A stretch of DNA of 64,000 bases from CAYJBH01 sp964368625 (GCA_964368625.1 CAYJBH010000007.1:1-64000); one strand, 5' to 3'. Shown: positions 1 to 9,600, counted from the stretch's first letter. A program made the numbers and translations. Notes: generated from the sequence alone by a model not told the origin.

Positions 1-2
1 AC

Positions 3-1331
3 AAATATATCCAAGCATACTTCCAGTATGACTCAAAGAAAACAGGCGGCGTTACAATAAGCCACCTTCGTTTTGGCGACAAACCAATCCGTGCACCTTA
101 TTACATCAATAAGGCAGACTTCGTTGCTTGTCACAACCCATCTTACGTTATTAAAGGCTACAAAATGGTTAACGACGTAAAACCGGGCGGCGTATACATG
201 ATTAACTGCCAATGGACTCTTGACGAGCTAAACGAGCACATGCCGGCAGAGGCTAAACGTTATATCGCTGAAAATGATGTTCAACTTTACACAATTAACG
301 CTATAGACAAAGCTATTGAGATTGGCCTTGGCAAACGCACAAACACAATTTTGCAATCTGCATTCTTTGCGCTTGCAAACATCTTGCCAAGAGAAGACGC
401 TATTAAATACATGAAAGAAGCGGCTTACAAATCATTCTCTAAAAAAGGCGACGCTGTTGTAGAGATGAACTACAAAGCAATTGACGCTGGCTTTGACGCT
501 TACGTTAAAATAGACGTGCCGGCAGACTGGAAAAACGCTGTTGACACAAACTCTAAAGAGGCTTTAGAGGGCGACGAAGGCACAGTTAAAATGGTTGAGA
601 CACTGCTTAACCCAATCACAAAAATGGTTGGCGACAACTTGCCTGTTTCTGCATTTGTTGACTATGTTGACGGCCAATTTGAGCAAGGTGCATCTGCATA
701 CGAGAAACGTGGCGTTGCAGTTAGCGTGCCCGATTGGAACGCTGAAAAATGTATCCAATGTAACCAATGTGCTTACGTTTGTCCGCATGCTACAATCCGC
801 CCATTTGCGCTAACAGCTGACGAAGTTGCCAAAGCACCGGCAGGATTTAAATGCAAAAAGATGAACGGCAAAGGCTGTGAGGATTATAGCTTTACACTTG
901 CTGTTTCTCCGCTAGACTGCATGGGCTGCTCTGTTTGTGTAGGCGTTTGCCCTGTAAACGCACTTACAATGGAAGCACAAGAGAGCCAACTAGAGCAACA
1001 AGACTCTTTTGCTTACTGTGTAGAAAACATCGACAAAAAAGAGGGCATGATGCCAGAGACTTCGGTTAAAGGCAGCCAGTTTAACCAACCGCTTCTTGAG
1101 TTCTCGGGCAGCTGTGCTGGTTGTGCAGAGACAAGCTATGCTCGTCTTATCACACAACTTTACGGCGAGAGAATGTTCATTTCTAACGCAACAGGTTGTT
1201 CTTCAATTTGGGGCGGCCCTGCTGCTGCAAGCCCATACACACGCAACCGCTTAAGCAACCGTGGTCCTGCTTGGATTAACAGCTTGTTTGAGGACAATGC
1301 TGAGAACGGTTTTGGCTTGTACCTAGGCTAA
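3..1331 (+). CDS. nifJ: Pyruvate:ferredoxin (flavodoxin) oxidoreductase, 5'-truncated by window edge and ended by in-frame TAA
   Basis: The reading frame is already open at base 3, so the gene starts outside the window. PFOR oxidatively decarboxylates pyruvate to acetyl-CoA, CO2 and reduced ferredoxin in the cytoplasm. Visible in order are the gamma (domain III) region, the EKR linker, a two-cluster ferredoxin domain with CIQCNQCAYVCPH (about 750-790) and CMGCSVCVGVCPV (about 918-955), then the start of the TPP-binding domain (GSCAGCAETSY, NATGCSSIWGG, SLFEDNAENGFG). The frame ends at TAA 1329-1331 in the middle of the TPP domain, where relatives read straight through. The following codons continue the same protein in the same frame, so this is a nonsense codon and not a frameshift. 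Lys codons are almost all AAA and Gly codons mostly GGC, unlike the 3' part. The stop could be a true mutation, a sequencing error or an assembly artefact. Confidence 0.9.
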   Translation, partial: KYIQAYFQYDSKKTGGVTISHLRFGDKPIRAPYYINKADFVACHNPSYVIKGYKMVNDVKPGGVYMINCQWTLDELNEHMPAEAKRYIAENDVQLYTINAIDKAIEIGLGKRTNTILQSAFFALANILPREDAIKYMKEAAYKSFSKKGDAVVEMNYKAIDAGFDAYVKIDVPADWKNAVDTNSKEALEGDEGTVKMVETLLNPITKMVGDNLPVSAFVDYVDGQFEQGASAYEKRGVAVSVPDWNAEKCIQCNQCAYVCPHATIRPFALTADEVAKAPAGFKCKKMNGKGCEDYSFTLAVSPLDCMGCSVCVGVCPVNALTMEAQESQLEQQDSFAYCVENIDKKEGMMPETSVKGSQFNQPLLEFSGSCAGCAETSYARLITQLYGERMFISNATGCSSIWGGPAAASPYTRNRLSNRGPAWINSLFEDNAENGFGLYLG

Positions 1332-1337
1332 AAAACA

Positions 1338-2198
1338 TTGCGTGCTAACTTGATAGAAACTGTTAAGAGCTGTGCAGCAGTTACAACTGACGCAAGCTTG
1401 AAAGCAGCTGCTGACGAGTACCTTGCAACACTAGAGGACGGCAATGCTAACCTTGTAGCGGCAGACAAACTTGTTGCTGCTGCAGAGAAAGCTAACTGCT
1501 GTGACAACTGCCGTGAGATTGTTGAGAAAAAACAATATCTTGCTAAAAAATCCGTTTGGATATTTGGTGGCGACGGCTGGGCATACGACATCGGCTTTGG
1601 CGGCCTTGACCATGTAATCGCTTCCGGCGACGATGTAAACATTATGGTATTTGATACCGAGGTTTACTCTAACACCGGTGGTCAGGCAAGTAAGGCAAGC
1701 CAGATAGGACAGGTTGCACAGTTCGCAGCAGCCGGTAAGTCTATTGGTAAGAAGGATCTTGCAGCTATCGCAATGAGTTATGGTTATGTATATGTTGCAC
1801 ATATCGGTATGGGTGCAGACATGAACCAGACTATTAAGGCTATTAAGGAAGCAGAAAGCTATCCAGGCCCATCCATTATCATCGGTTACTCACCTTGTGA
1901 GATGCACGGTGTTAAGGGAGGTATGGCTAACAGTCAATCAGAGATTAAGCGTGCAGTTCAGGCAGGATACTGGCATCTGTTCCGCTTCGATCCACGTCTA
2001 AAGGCTGAAGGTAAAAATCCATTTATTCTAGACAGCAAAGCTCCAACAGCAGACTATGAGGAGTTCATCAAGAGCGAGACTCGCTATACCCGTCTTGCAC
2101 TTGCTTTCCCACAGAGAGCGGAAGCTCTGTTCGATAAGGCAGCAGACACTGCAAAGAACAGATACGATCACCTTGTAAAACTTTCTGAGCTTTACTAA
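1338..2198 (+). CDS. nifJ: C-terminal fragment of pyruvate:ferredoxin oxidoreductase (downstream of in-frame stop)
   Basis: This continues the preceding PFOR in the same frame (codons from 1332 on). It carries the C-terminal TPP/Mg-binding part: GDGWAYDIGFGGLDH near 1573-1615, then FDTEVYSNTGGQ and SKASQIGQVAQFAAAGK, and the conserved tail ending in KLSELY. The only start available near the break is TTG 1338, with no convincing ribosome binding site, so independent translation is doubtful. Without readthrough or sequence correction this half would be a pseudogene remnant. From about 1680 onwards codon choice changes sharply: Lys AAG, Gln CAG and Gly GGT replace AAA, CAA and GGC. That points to recombination with another PFOR allele or a chimeric join. 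Confidence 0.8.
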   Translation: MRANLIETVKSCAAVTTDASLKAAADEYLATLEDGNANLVAADKLVAAAEKANCCDNCREIVEKKQYLAKKSVWIFGGDGWAYDIGFGGLDHVIASGDDVNIMVFDTEVYSNTGGQASKASQIGQVAQFAAAGKSIGKKDLAAIAMSYGYVYVAHIGMGADMNQTIKAIKEAESYPGPSIIIGYSPCEMHGVKGGMANSQSEIKRAVQAGYWHLFRFDPRLKAEGKNPFILDSKAPTADYEEFIKSETRYTRLALAFPQRAEALFDKAADTAKNRYDHLVKLSELY

Positions 2199-2209
2199 GA
2201 CCAATAAAA

Positions 2210-2245
2210 AACACCCATCACCTTTTTCGGTGGTGGGTGTTTTAG
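2210..2245 (+). terminator. Rho-independent terminator of the PFOR gene
   Basis: A 13-bp stem (2210-2222 with 2229-2241, one G-T wobble) with a 6-nt loop sits 11 bases after the PFOR stop. It has a short T run on the 3' side, and A-rich sequence in front. Confidence 0.85.
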
Positions 2246-2612
2246 CATATATAAAGTTGTAGTTTGTTGTTTTAAGTGGAACGTTGTTGTAAAAAATTGG
2301 GTAAGGAATAGACTGCTCTAGTTGTAGTTATAGCATAATACAATATTTAAGTAAAAAAGCTTAATTAAACGTTGGCAACATATGAACTATCTGAATTTTA
2401 GCGAGTAGGCTGCAATAAATGCAGTCGCAGATATTATTAAGAGAGGGATTTAAAATTCGCTTTCTTACATTGATTAACCTAGGTGAAAAGTTGCGAGCTA
2501 TAAATAATATCCCTGTTTGAAAAGCATTTAAAATGTGCAATAAGAATTGACAAATAATAGAAAAAGATACAAAAAATAGCTGGATTTTCTCTGAGATCCA
2601 TACCTTTATAGT
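2246..2612. other. AT-rich intergenic stretch, nothing recognised
   Basis: About 370 bases between the PFOR terminator and the promoter of the diguanylate cyclase gene. An 85-codon frame on the minus strand (2361-2618) has no recognisable family, no convincing ribosome binding site and low-complexity AT-driven composition, so I do not call it. No RNA family was recognised. Confidence 0.5.
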
Positions 2613-2641
2613 TTGCATATGTTAATAAACTTTGTTATAAT
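2613..2641 (+). promoter_or_regulatory. Sigma-A-type promoter for the diguanylate cyclase gene
   Basis: TTGCAT (2613-2618), a 17-base spacer and TATAAT (2636-2641). The perfect -10 lies about 68 bases before the ATG at 2709. Confidence 0.6.
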
Positions 2642-2708
2642 AAACTATAGGTATCTCTGGTTTTAACATAAATACTTATGTCGACGTACTAATAAATTAA
2701 GGTAATAT

Positions 2709-3851
2709 ATGCAAGCAGTTTGGGAGCAACTTGTTCAGGCCACAGCTAATGAAAAAAAAGCTATTAACTCTGTTTCTAGCGACATAGCTGAAAAAAATGC
2801 TATTATAGTTCGATATGTAATTCTTGGTAGCTTAATTGTTATAGCAGGTAGTTATTTTATAGCTGCCATATATAAAGCTCCTGAAGATGGAATTAACGTA
2901 CTGGCACATGCATATATTGTTCTTGCAATAATTAATATCATAGCCTTCCTGGTTTTGCAATATAAAAAGAATGTAAGCTATATAGTTATGTCCTATGTGG
3001 CTAATTTTATTATTTCCTGTTATGCCTTTATCGTTTCTGCACTAGATCAGTTTCAGGTGGTTTCGGTGGCATTTGTTATTGTTCAGTTTATTATGCACAC
3101 CTTATACTTAGATTATAGCTGGCGGGTAAATGCCTTTGCTCTGCTATATGCTGCGTTATACTTGTCAATGATATTCATGTTTAAAGAATCTTCATCGTAC
3201 ATTGTAGAGGTTAACAACATTGTAACCATAGCTGCATTAAGTGGGGCCATTGGTTATCATATGAGAACTACACGGATAGAAAGTTTACTTGCAAAAAAAG
3301 AACTTCAGAGTCAAGTTTATATCGATCCTCTTACCGGAATATATAACCGGAGAAAATTCTTTGAAGAACTAGCGCCAGAGCAAGGTAATATTACTGCATT
3401 TTCAATAATTGATATTGACCTTTTTAAGAATTATAATGATAGTTATGGGCATCAAAAGGGTGATGAATGCCTAAAAATAATGGGAGAATGTTATTCGAGA
3501 GTTCAAAATTGTTTTATTAATAATGTTTGTTTTTATCGGTATGGAGGAGAGGAGTTTACTGTAATATTTTTTGATTGCGATTTTGAAAAAATTGAAATGA
3601 TTATTAATACCTTGATATTTGAGGTATCAGAGTTAAATATTGAACATAAAGACTCGGTTTTAAAAAAGGTGACTATAAGTGTGGGGGTAGCACTTATTGA
3701 GGATAATAAAAAAGGATATGAGTCGTTGTTAAAAAAGGCAGACGTTGCACTCTATAAGGCTAAAGAGGAAGGACGAAATAGAGTTGTTTACTATGATAGC
3801 ACCTATGAGGTTAATGAAGAGCAGCTGAAAAATAAGATTCGTGAGCGCTAG
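2709..3851 (+). CDS. Membrane-anchored diguanylate cyclase (GGDEF domain)
   Basis: A 380-residue protein predicted to make cyclic di-GMP from two GTP. The N-terminal half (about residues 30-190) contains roughly six hydrophobic segments and acts as membrane anchor/sensor. The C-terminal GGDEF domain (about 205-370) has the metal-binding DIDLFKNYND and GHQKGDECL elements and the active-site GGEEF at 279-283, a catalytically competent variant of GGDEF. No obvious RxxD inhibitory site precedes GGEEF. The start is ATG 2709, preceded by a short TAAGG ribosome binding site. The sugar kinase gene follows 10 bases after the stop, so the two may be cotranscribed. The input signal cannot be told from sequence. 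Confidence 0.9.
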   Translation: MQAVWEQLVQATANEKKAINSVSSDIAEKNAIIVRYVILGSLIVIAGSYFIAAIYKAPEDGINVLAHAYIVLAIINIIAFLVLQYKKNVSYIVMSYVANFIISCYAFIVSALDQFQVVSVAFVIVQFIMHTLYLDYSWRVNAFALLYAALYLSMIFMFKESSSYIVEVNNIVTIAALSGAIGYHMRTTRIESLLAKKELQSQVYIDPLTGIYNRRKFFEELAPEQGNITAFSIIDIDLFKNYNDSYGHQKGDECLKIMGECYSRVQNCFINNVCFYRYGGEEFTVIFFDCDFEKIEMIINTLIFEVSELNIEHKDSVLKKVTISVGVALIEDNKKGYESLLKKADVALYKAKEEGRNRVVYYDSTYEVNEEQLKNKIRER

Positions 3852-3861
3852 GGGGATTATT

Positions 3862-4833
3862 ATGAGAAGAAAAAATTTTGATGTAATCTCGCTACCCGAA
3901 CTTACTGTTGAATTTTTTAGAACACAAAAGGATGTTCCACTTAGCGAAAAGGCAAACTTGATTGGTCCGTTTGCAAGTGCTGCACCTGCTATTTTTGCAG
4001 ATACCTTTGCAAAACTTGGAGGTAAGGTTGGGTACCTTGGAACTACCGGTGATGATGAATTTGCCGACTGTGTCTTAAACAAGCTATCCGGCGACGGGGT
4101 GGACATCTCTAAGGTTGTTAGACTAAAAGATTCCACAACCGGAGTTGCATTTACAAACTATTACAGCGATGGATCTCGCAAATTTATCTTCCATGTTGTA
4201 GATGCTGCACCGGGAAGATTTTGTTGCGATTATCTTGATGAGGAATATATCCTTTCGTCTTCCTGGCTACATATTTCCGGGAATGCGCTTTGTTTTGGAG
4301 AAAAAACAAAGGATGCAGTTTTAACAGCAATAGATATTGCTTATAAAAATAATATACCGATAAGCTTTGATCCAAATCTTAGAAGAGAGATAATGAGTAG
4401 TGACGATATTTCTACCTTGCTTCCCATGGTACTTAAGAAAACAACAATGTTTTTGCCATCATTAGGGGAGCTAGAAGCGGTTACCGGAATGAGTAAAGAG
4501 GAAGATGCAGTAAACCATATATTTAGCTTAGGCGTTAAGATAATAATTAAAAAGGATGGCGTTAACGGTTGTAAAATTTTTACCCTTGATGAGGTGGTTT
4601 CGGTTCCGGCTTTTAACGATATTGTTGAGGTGGACCCAACCGGGTGTGGAGACTCTTTTGCCGCTGCGGCGGTTTATGGCTATATGAAAAAAATGCCACT
4701 CTATAATTTAGGGCTATACGCAAATGCGGTTGGAGGCCTAGCCGCAACCGAGATGGGATTGATGGAGGCGATAAAGGGCAAGGAGCAGGTTGAAGAGTTT
4801 TTGCTATCACATAGCCTAGATATTAATATTTAA
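3862..4833 (+). CDS. PfkB-family carbohydrate kinase
   Basis: A 323-residue cytoplasmic ribokinase-fold enzyme that phosphorylates a sugar or related substrate with ATP. Start ATG 3862 is chosen because AGGGGG (3850-3855) lies 6 bases before it; the upstream GTG at 3841 overlaps the previous gene and has no site. The PfkB signature 2 reads DPTGCGDSF (258-266) with the anion-hole GCGD and catalytic Asp264; the usual Ala is Cys262. The N-terminal region shows the sugar-lid/GG region (AKLGGKVGYLGTTGDDEF). Overall it is closest in look to fructokinase or 2-keto-3-deoxygluconate kinase, but the substrate cannot be assigned. It lies directly downstream of the diguanylate cyclase gene. Confidence 0.88.
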   Translation: MRRKNFDVISLPELTVEFFRTQKDVPLSEKANLIGPFASAAPAIFADTFAKLGGKVGYLGTTGDDEFADCVLNKLSGDGVDISKVVRLKDSTTGVAFTNYYSDGSRKFIFHVVDAAPGRFCCDYLDEEYILSSSWLHISGNALCFGEKTKDAVLTAIDIAYKNNIPISFDPNLRREIMSSDDISTLLPMVLKKTTMFLPSLGELEAVTGMSKEEDAVNHIFSLGVKIIIKKDGVNGCKIFTLDEVVSVPAFNDIVEVDPTGCGDSFAAAAVYGYMKKMPLYNLGLYANAVGGLAATEMGLMEAIKGKEQVEEFLLSHSLDINI

Positions 4834-4882
4834 TAAAAAATAAAGAGCCAGCTTATGTAGATAAGTCTGCAAAGAGTGCCAA

Positions 4883-4921
4883 AAATAGCTACAAAACCTT
4901 TATAAGATTTTGTAGCTATTT
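4883..4921. terminator. Bidirectional terminator between the PfkB kinase and the permease gene
   Basis: A perfect 14-bp stem (4883-4896 with 4908-4921) with an 11-base loop, A-rich on the left and T-rich on the right. It lies between convergent genes, so it can serve both. Confidence 0.8.
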
Positions 4922-4924
4922 CAA

Positions 4925-5986
4925 TTAGTGTTTCTTTTTAATGATATAGGTTTTAACTAAACTAACTAACACCAATATTCCAAATAATATTGCAACTATC
5001 GTCATATACAAGGGGTGACCATGCTCATGAGAGTCTGCAACTGTTTTATCTAATCCTGTGTAGCCAAATGTTGTTATAATATAGTCTAACAATAATCCAA
5101 AGATAATAGAGCAAACAGCGGCAGAGGCTAGGTATATTGCAAGTATTTTTTTGCCTAAACTTTTTGATAGAATTGTTAGCGATGCTATGTTAGTTACCGG
5201 GCCGGCGAATAAAAATACGAATGCTGCTCCCGGTGACAATCCCTTCATGATTAGTGATAATGCAATTGGTATTGATGCAGTTGAGCAGATATACATTGGT
5301 ATTCCTATCAACAACATTAGCAACATACTTATAATCGGGTTTGTGAAGTTTGCAAGCCACTGTTCAGGTATTACGGTGCTAATTACTGCTGCTATAAGCA
5401 AACCTATAACGAAGTGAAGAGCTATCTCGTCTAAAAATTCACCAAAACCATAGCTGAACACCTTTTTAAGTTTTGCTATAAAGGTTATGTTTTCGTTAGG
5501 TTCACTAGCGGTAGAGCATCCATCGCTCTCACCCTCGCATGAGCACCCACAGCTACTTTTATGCTGTGTAATTTCAACCTTATCGTTTCTACAAAATATA
5601 TTTGTTGCAATACCGGATACTATACCTGAGATAAACGCTGCAACCGCCCTATATATTGCAAACAATGGCCCCATCATTCCATAGGTCGCAATAATGCTGT
5701 CAACGCCTGTCTGTGGCGTTGAGGTTAAAAAACTAACTACTGCTCCTTTAGAACCGCCGCTTTTACCTAAATATATTGCAGTGGGAACAACTCCACAGGA
5801 ACACAACGGTAATGGAACTCCTAACACCGAAGCCTTAATAACCGAGGCCGTGGATTTCTTACCGATATGCTTTAACACTACATCTTTTTTAACAAAGGCA
5901 TGTAGAATGCCTGTGCATAACAAGCCTATTACTATGTAAAACGACATGTCTACAAAAAGGCTCCATAGGTTGTTTAAATATAACAT
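4925..5986 (-). CDS. ArsP/SO_0444-family permease (metal or organoarsenical efflux)
   Basis: A 353-residue polytopic membrane protein with about eight to ten hydrophobic segments. The family (predicted permease, formerly DUF318/UPF0718) includes ArsP, which exports trivalent organoarsenicals, and SO_0444-type Cu/Zn exporters. The conserved PLPLCSCGVVP motif (Cys62 and Cys64) and TSTPQTGVDS are present. A cytoplasmic or external loop at about 143-160 is Cys-rich (CGCSC then GC), a likely metal(loid) site. The gene follows the ArsR-type regulator by 9 bases on the same strand, so the two form an operon and the substrate is probably the metal or arsenical sensed by that regulator. It shares a terminator with the convergent kinase gene. 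Confidence 0.85.
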   Translation of the reverse strand: MLYLNNLWSLFVDMSFYIVIGLLCTGILHAFVKKDVVLKHIGKKSTASVIKASVLGVPLPLCSCGVVPTAIYLGKSGGSKGAVVSFLTSTPQTGVDSIIATYGMMGPLFAIYRAVAAFISGIVSGIATNIFCRNDKVEITQHKSSCGCSCEGESDGCSTASEPNENITFIAKLKKVFSYGFGEFLDEIALHFVIGLLIAAVISTVIPEQWLANFTNPIISMLLMLLIGIPMYICSTASIPIALSLIMKGLSPGAAFVFLFAGPVTNIASLTILSKSLGKKILAIYLASAAVCSIIFGLLLDYIITTFGYTGLDKTVADSHEHGHPLYMTIVAILFGILVLVSLVKTYIIKKKH

Positions 5987-5995
5987 AATACCCTC

Positions 5996-6328
5996 TTATT
6001 TATGATTGATATGGCTTAGTCCGATGCTTAATATATCATGAATATGATTATCATCAAGACTGTAATAAATATTATTTTTATCTTTACGTACCTTTACTAT
6101 TTTATTAAGCTTTAGTAGCTTTAGCTGGTTAGAGACCCTTGGTTGAGACACCTCAAGTAATATTGCCAAATCTTTAACACATATCTCGCTGTGTAACATA
6201 GCTAGTAAAATTTTAACTCTTATCGGCTCGCTAAAGGTTTTAAAGAAAAAAGATAGGTTTTCAGAGATTTCTTCATCTGCGATTAACTTTAAAACATTTT
6301 CGGGGGTACTGCAACATAAATTTTTCAT
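5996..6328 (-). CDS. ArsR/SmtB-family metalloregulatory repressor
   Basis: A 110-residue winged-helix DNA-binding protein, usual size for ArsR/SmtB. Start is the ATG at 6326-6328: AGAGGTG lies 6 bases upstream, whereas longer in-frame starts lack a site. The helix-turn-helix is at about residues 48-75 (VSQPRVSNQLKLLKL). Possible ligand thiols are the vicinal Cys pair near the N terminus (LCCS) and the Cys in EICVKDL, where ArsR has ELCVCDL. It probably represses its own operon with the downstream permease. The spacer upstream (about 6350-6375) contains imperfect ATCAT/ATGAT half-sites that could be its operator. Which metal is sensed cannot be determined. Confidence 0.87.
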   Translation of the reverse strand: MKNLCCSTPENVLKLIADEEISENLSFFFKTFSEPIRVKILLAMLHSEICVKDLAILLEVSQPRVSNQLKLLKLNKIVKVRKDKNNIYYSLDDNHIHDILSIGLSHINHK

Positions 6329-6405
6329 AATCATCACCTCTAATATAACTATATCATGATGCAGTGATGTTGTCAACAGTAATTTTAAAAAAATTAACCA
6401 AACCA

Positions 6406-6434
6406 TTGACAATAGTAAGAATCCATGATAGAAT
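6406..6434 (+). promoter_or_regulatory. Strong sigma-A promoter upstream of the leader ORF and carB
   Basis: Perfect TTGACA (6406-6411), exactly 17 bases, and TAGAAT (6429-6434). It drives toward a 29-codon ORF, a terminator and then carB. The arsR gene diverges from here. Confidence 0.75.
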
Positions 6435-6476
6435 TACAAAAATATATTTAAAAGACTTTAACAAAGAGAGGGAGAT

Positions 6477-6566
6477 ATGATGTTTAGCTATACCGGTTAC
6501 AAGCTGAATAAAACATTTTTTCTTTCCTGTGATGGTCAAATTATCAAAAGTATTTTTGTTATATAA
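6477..6566 (+). CDS. Putative 29-residue leader peptide or small protein in front of carB
   Basis: ATG 6477 follows a purine-rich GAGAGGGAG ribosome binding site (6467-6475) at suitable distance. The frame encodes 29 residues (starting MMFSYTGYKL, ending IKSIFVI) and stops at TAA 6564-6566, exactly where the terminator stem begins. It has its own promoter about 45 bases upstream. No family is recognised, and there is no run of Arg or other single amino acid as in classical attenuators. It could be a leader peptide whose translation affects the terminator, a free-standing small protein, or chance. Confidence 0.35.
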   Translation: MMFSYTGYKLNKTFFLSCDGQIIKSIFVI

Positions 6567-6597
6567 TATCAACGCTATTGGCGTTGATATTTTTTTG
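6566..6597 (+). terminator. Intrinsic terminator or attenuator between the leader ORF and carB
   Basis: A perfect 10-bp stem (6566-6575 with 6581-6590), 5-base loop, followed directly by a T run (6591-6596). It stands between the only strong promoter seen and carB, which suggests transcription attenuation. Confidence 0.8.
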
Positions 6598-6620
6598 TAA
6601 GCGAAAGAAGGAGAAAAAAT

Positions 6621-9600
6621 ATGCCAAGAAGAACAGACATTGAGAAAATAATGGTTATAGGTTCTGGTCCTATAGTTATCGGTCAGGCAGCCGAGTTTGA
6701 TTATGCCGGAACGCAGGCCTGTATTGCTTTAAAGGAGGAGGGTTATAATGTTGTTCTTATAAACTCTAATCCAGCTACTATAATGACCGATACAAACATG
6801 GCGGATAAGGTTTATATGGAACCGCTTACCCTTGAGTACGTTGCAAGAATAATACGAAGAGAGCGTCCGGATGCTATAGTGCCGGGTCTTGGTGGACAAA
6901 CCGGACTTAATCTATGTATGCAACTTGCTAGAAAGGGGATATTAGAAGAATGCGGTGTTGAAATTCTGGGAACCTCGATCGATTCCATCGGAAAGGCAGA
7001 AGACAGGGAACGATTTAAGCAACTTTGTATTGATATTAATGAACCGGTAATTGCAAGTGATATTGCTCATACAACCGAGGAGGCAATGGTGGTTGCCGAT
7101 AAGATAGGATATCCGGTTGTGGTTCGCCCTGCATTTACATTAGGTGGAACCGGAGGTGGCTTTGCATATAATGAAAATGAACTAATAGCACTTTGTGATA
7201 ATGGCCTTTCATTAAGCCCTGTTAAGCAGGTTTTGATAGAGAAGAGCGTTAAGGGTTATCAGGAAATCGAATTTGAGGTAATGAGGGATAAAACCGACCT
7301 TGCGATTTCTATCTGTGATATGGAAAACTTTGATCCGGTTGGAATCCACACCGGTGACTCTATTGTTTTTGCGCCCTGCCTAACCTTAGAAGAAAAACAG
7401 TTTGACATACTAAAAACCTCAGCGCTAAAAATTATTCGCGCCTTAAAGATTGAAGGTGGCTGTAATATTCAGTTTGCATTGAAGCCGGGAACTACCGAAT
7501 ATTATCTGATAGAGGTTAATCCTCGCGTTTCACGCTCGTCGGCACTAGCTTCTAAGGCGACTGCTTATCCAATCGCTCGCGTTACCGCAAAGATAGCTGT
7601 AGGACTTACCCTCGATGAGATTAATTTAAGCGGAATAACCGCAGCTGTACCACCGGCAATCGACTATATTGTAGCTAAGATGGCCCGCTTCCCCTTCGAT
7701 AAATTTACCGACGCTTCTCGTGAACTCTCTACCCAGATGAAGGCTACCGGTGAGGTTATGAGTATTGGTAAGAATGTTATCGAGATTCTGTTAAAATCGG
7801 TTAAGGGTCTTGAGGCTGGAGCGCAACATCCGCAAAAGGCTATATATGCAAATCTAAGCAAGGAAGAGCTGCTTAAATCTATAGAAGTTCCTACCGATGA
7901 AAGAATTTATACACTTTGTGAAGCGCTACGTAAAGGAGCAACGGTAAAAGAGATTACCGATGCTACCGCAATTTCTGCTCCATTCGTTAAGAGTCTTGAA
8001 GATATGGTAGCGTTTGAGGGAAAAATCGCATCAAATGGCACCGAAAAAGAGGTGTTGTTAGAGGCTAAAAAACTTGGCTTTGGTGATGCATTTATTGCAG
8101 AATCTACCGGAAAATCATTAAAAGAGATATTTAATCTTCGTAAGGAATATGGTATCATGCCTAACTACCATATTGTTGATAACTGTAAGCACCAGCAGGA
8201 TTATGTACCATATTTTTATGCTACCTATGATGATAAAAATGAGAGCATAGTTACCGACCGAGAAAAGATTTTGGTATTAGGTTCGGGACCGATAAGAATA
8301 GGCCAGGGCGTAGAGTTTGATTACTCAACCGTTCATGCTGTTTGGGCAATTAAAAAGAGTGGTTATGAAGCTATTATCATAAACAACAATCCTGAAACGG
8401 TTTCTACAGATTTTACCACAGCGGATAAGCTCTACTTTGAGCCTATCACTATTGAAGATGTTATGAACATCATCGAGCTTGAAAAACCAAAAGGCGTTAT
8501 TGTAACCCTTGGTGGACAAACCGCAATTAATCTTGCCGATGGACTTGCAGAGTTTGGTGTTAACATTATCGGTACCGATAACAAGGCGATAGAGCTAGCT
8601 GAAAATCGCGATAGTTTTGAAAAGATAATGACCAAGCTAAATATACCACAGCCGCTTGGCCGTGCAGTAACAACACTTGAAGATGGAGTTAAGGTAGCAA
8701 CCGAGATAGGATATCCTGTATTGGTTAGACCATCATATGTTCTTGGTGGTCGTGCTATGCAACTTTGCCACAGTGAAGAAGAGCTTACAAGGTATTTACA
8801 AACTGCAGTTGACGTTAATACCGAACATCCTGTACTGGTTGATCGTTATATAGCAGGTAAGGAACTTGAGGTTGATGCGATTTGTGATGGGACCGACGTA
8901 TTTATACCGGGAATTATGGAGCATGTTGAGGAGACAGGTGTTCATTCCGGTGACTCCATGAGCATATATCCCCCATATACGGTTGGTAAATCCGTCTGCG
9001 ATAAGATTGTTGATTACACCGTTAAGTTGGGGCTTGGGCTCGGCATTGTAGGCCTTTACAATATACAGTTTATTTTGGATTCCAAAAACGATGTTTATGT
9101 TATCGAGGTTAATCCGCGCTCCTCTCGTACAGTACCGTTTATTTCTAAGGCTACCGGTTTGCCGGTTGCAAGCATGGCAACAAAGGTTATGTTAGGAGAA
9201 ACTCTTGCTCAGCAAGGCTATAAAACCGGAATCGCCGAGAATGCAAAAAGATGGTACGTTAAGGCTCCAACATTCTCATTCTCAAAAATTCATAAGTTGG
9301 ATGCACGTCTTTCACCAGAAATGAAGTCAACAGGAGAAGCTATCGGCTATGACTATAATATAAACCGTGCGCTTTATAAGGCTTTGCAGGCCTCTGGAAC
9401 TAAGGTTGAAAATTTTGGAACTGTTTTTGTTACCCTTGCAGACCGTGATAAGGAAACCTCGCTGCCGCTTATAAGACGTTTTTATGCACTTGGGTTTAAC
9501 ATTGAAGGAACAAAGGGTACTTCCGAGTTTCTTCGCTCAAAGGGAATAAAAACGAGGGGTCGTAAAAAGTTTAGCGATGGTTCAAACGAGATAGCAGAAA

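Noticed and set aside
595..813. Overlapping frames inside PFOR, including a Cys-rich one
   Set aside because: Shadow of the conserved ferredoxin domain in another frame.
2361..2618. 85-codon minus-strand frame in the intergenic region after PFOR
   Set aside because: No family, no good ribosome site, AT-driven composition, and it overlaps the promoter of the diguanylate cyclase gene.
6354..6572. 72-codon minus-strand frame opposite the carB leader
   Set aside because: It overlaps the arsR upstream region and the promoter/terminator of carB; no recognisable motif.
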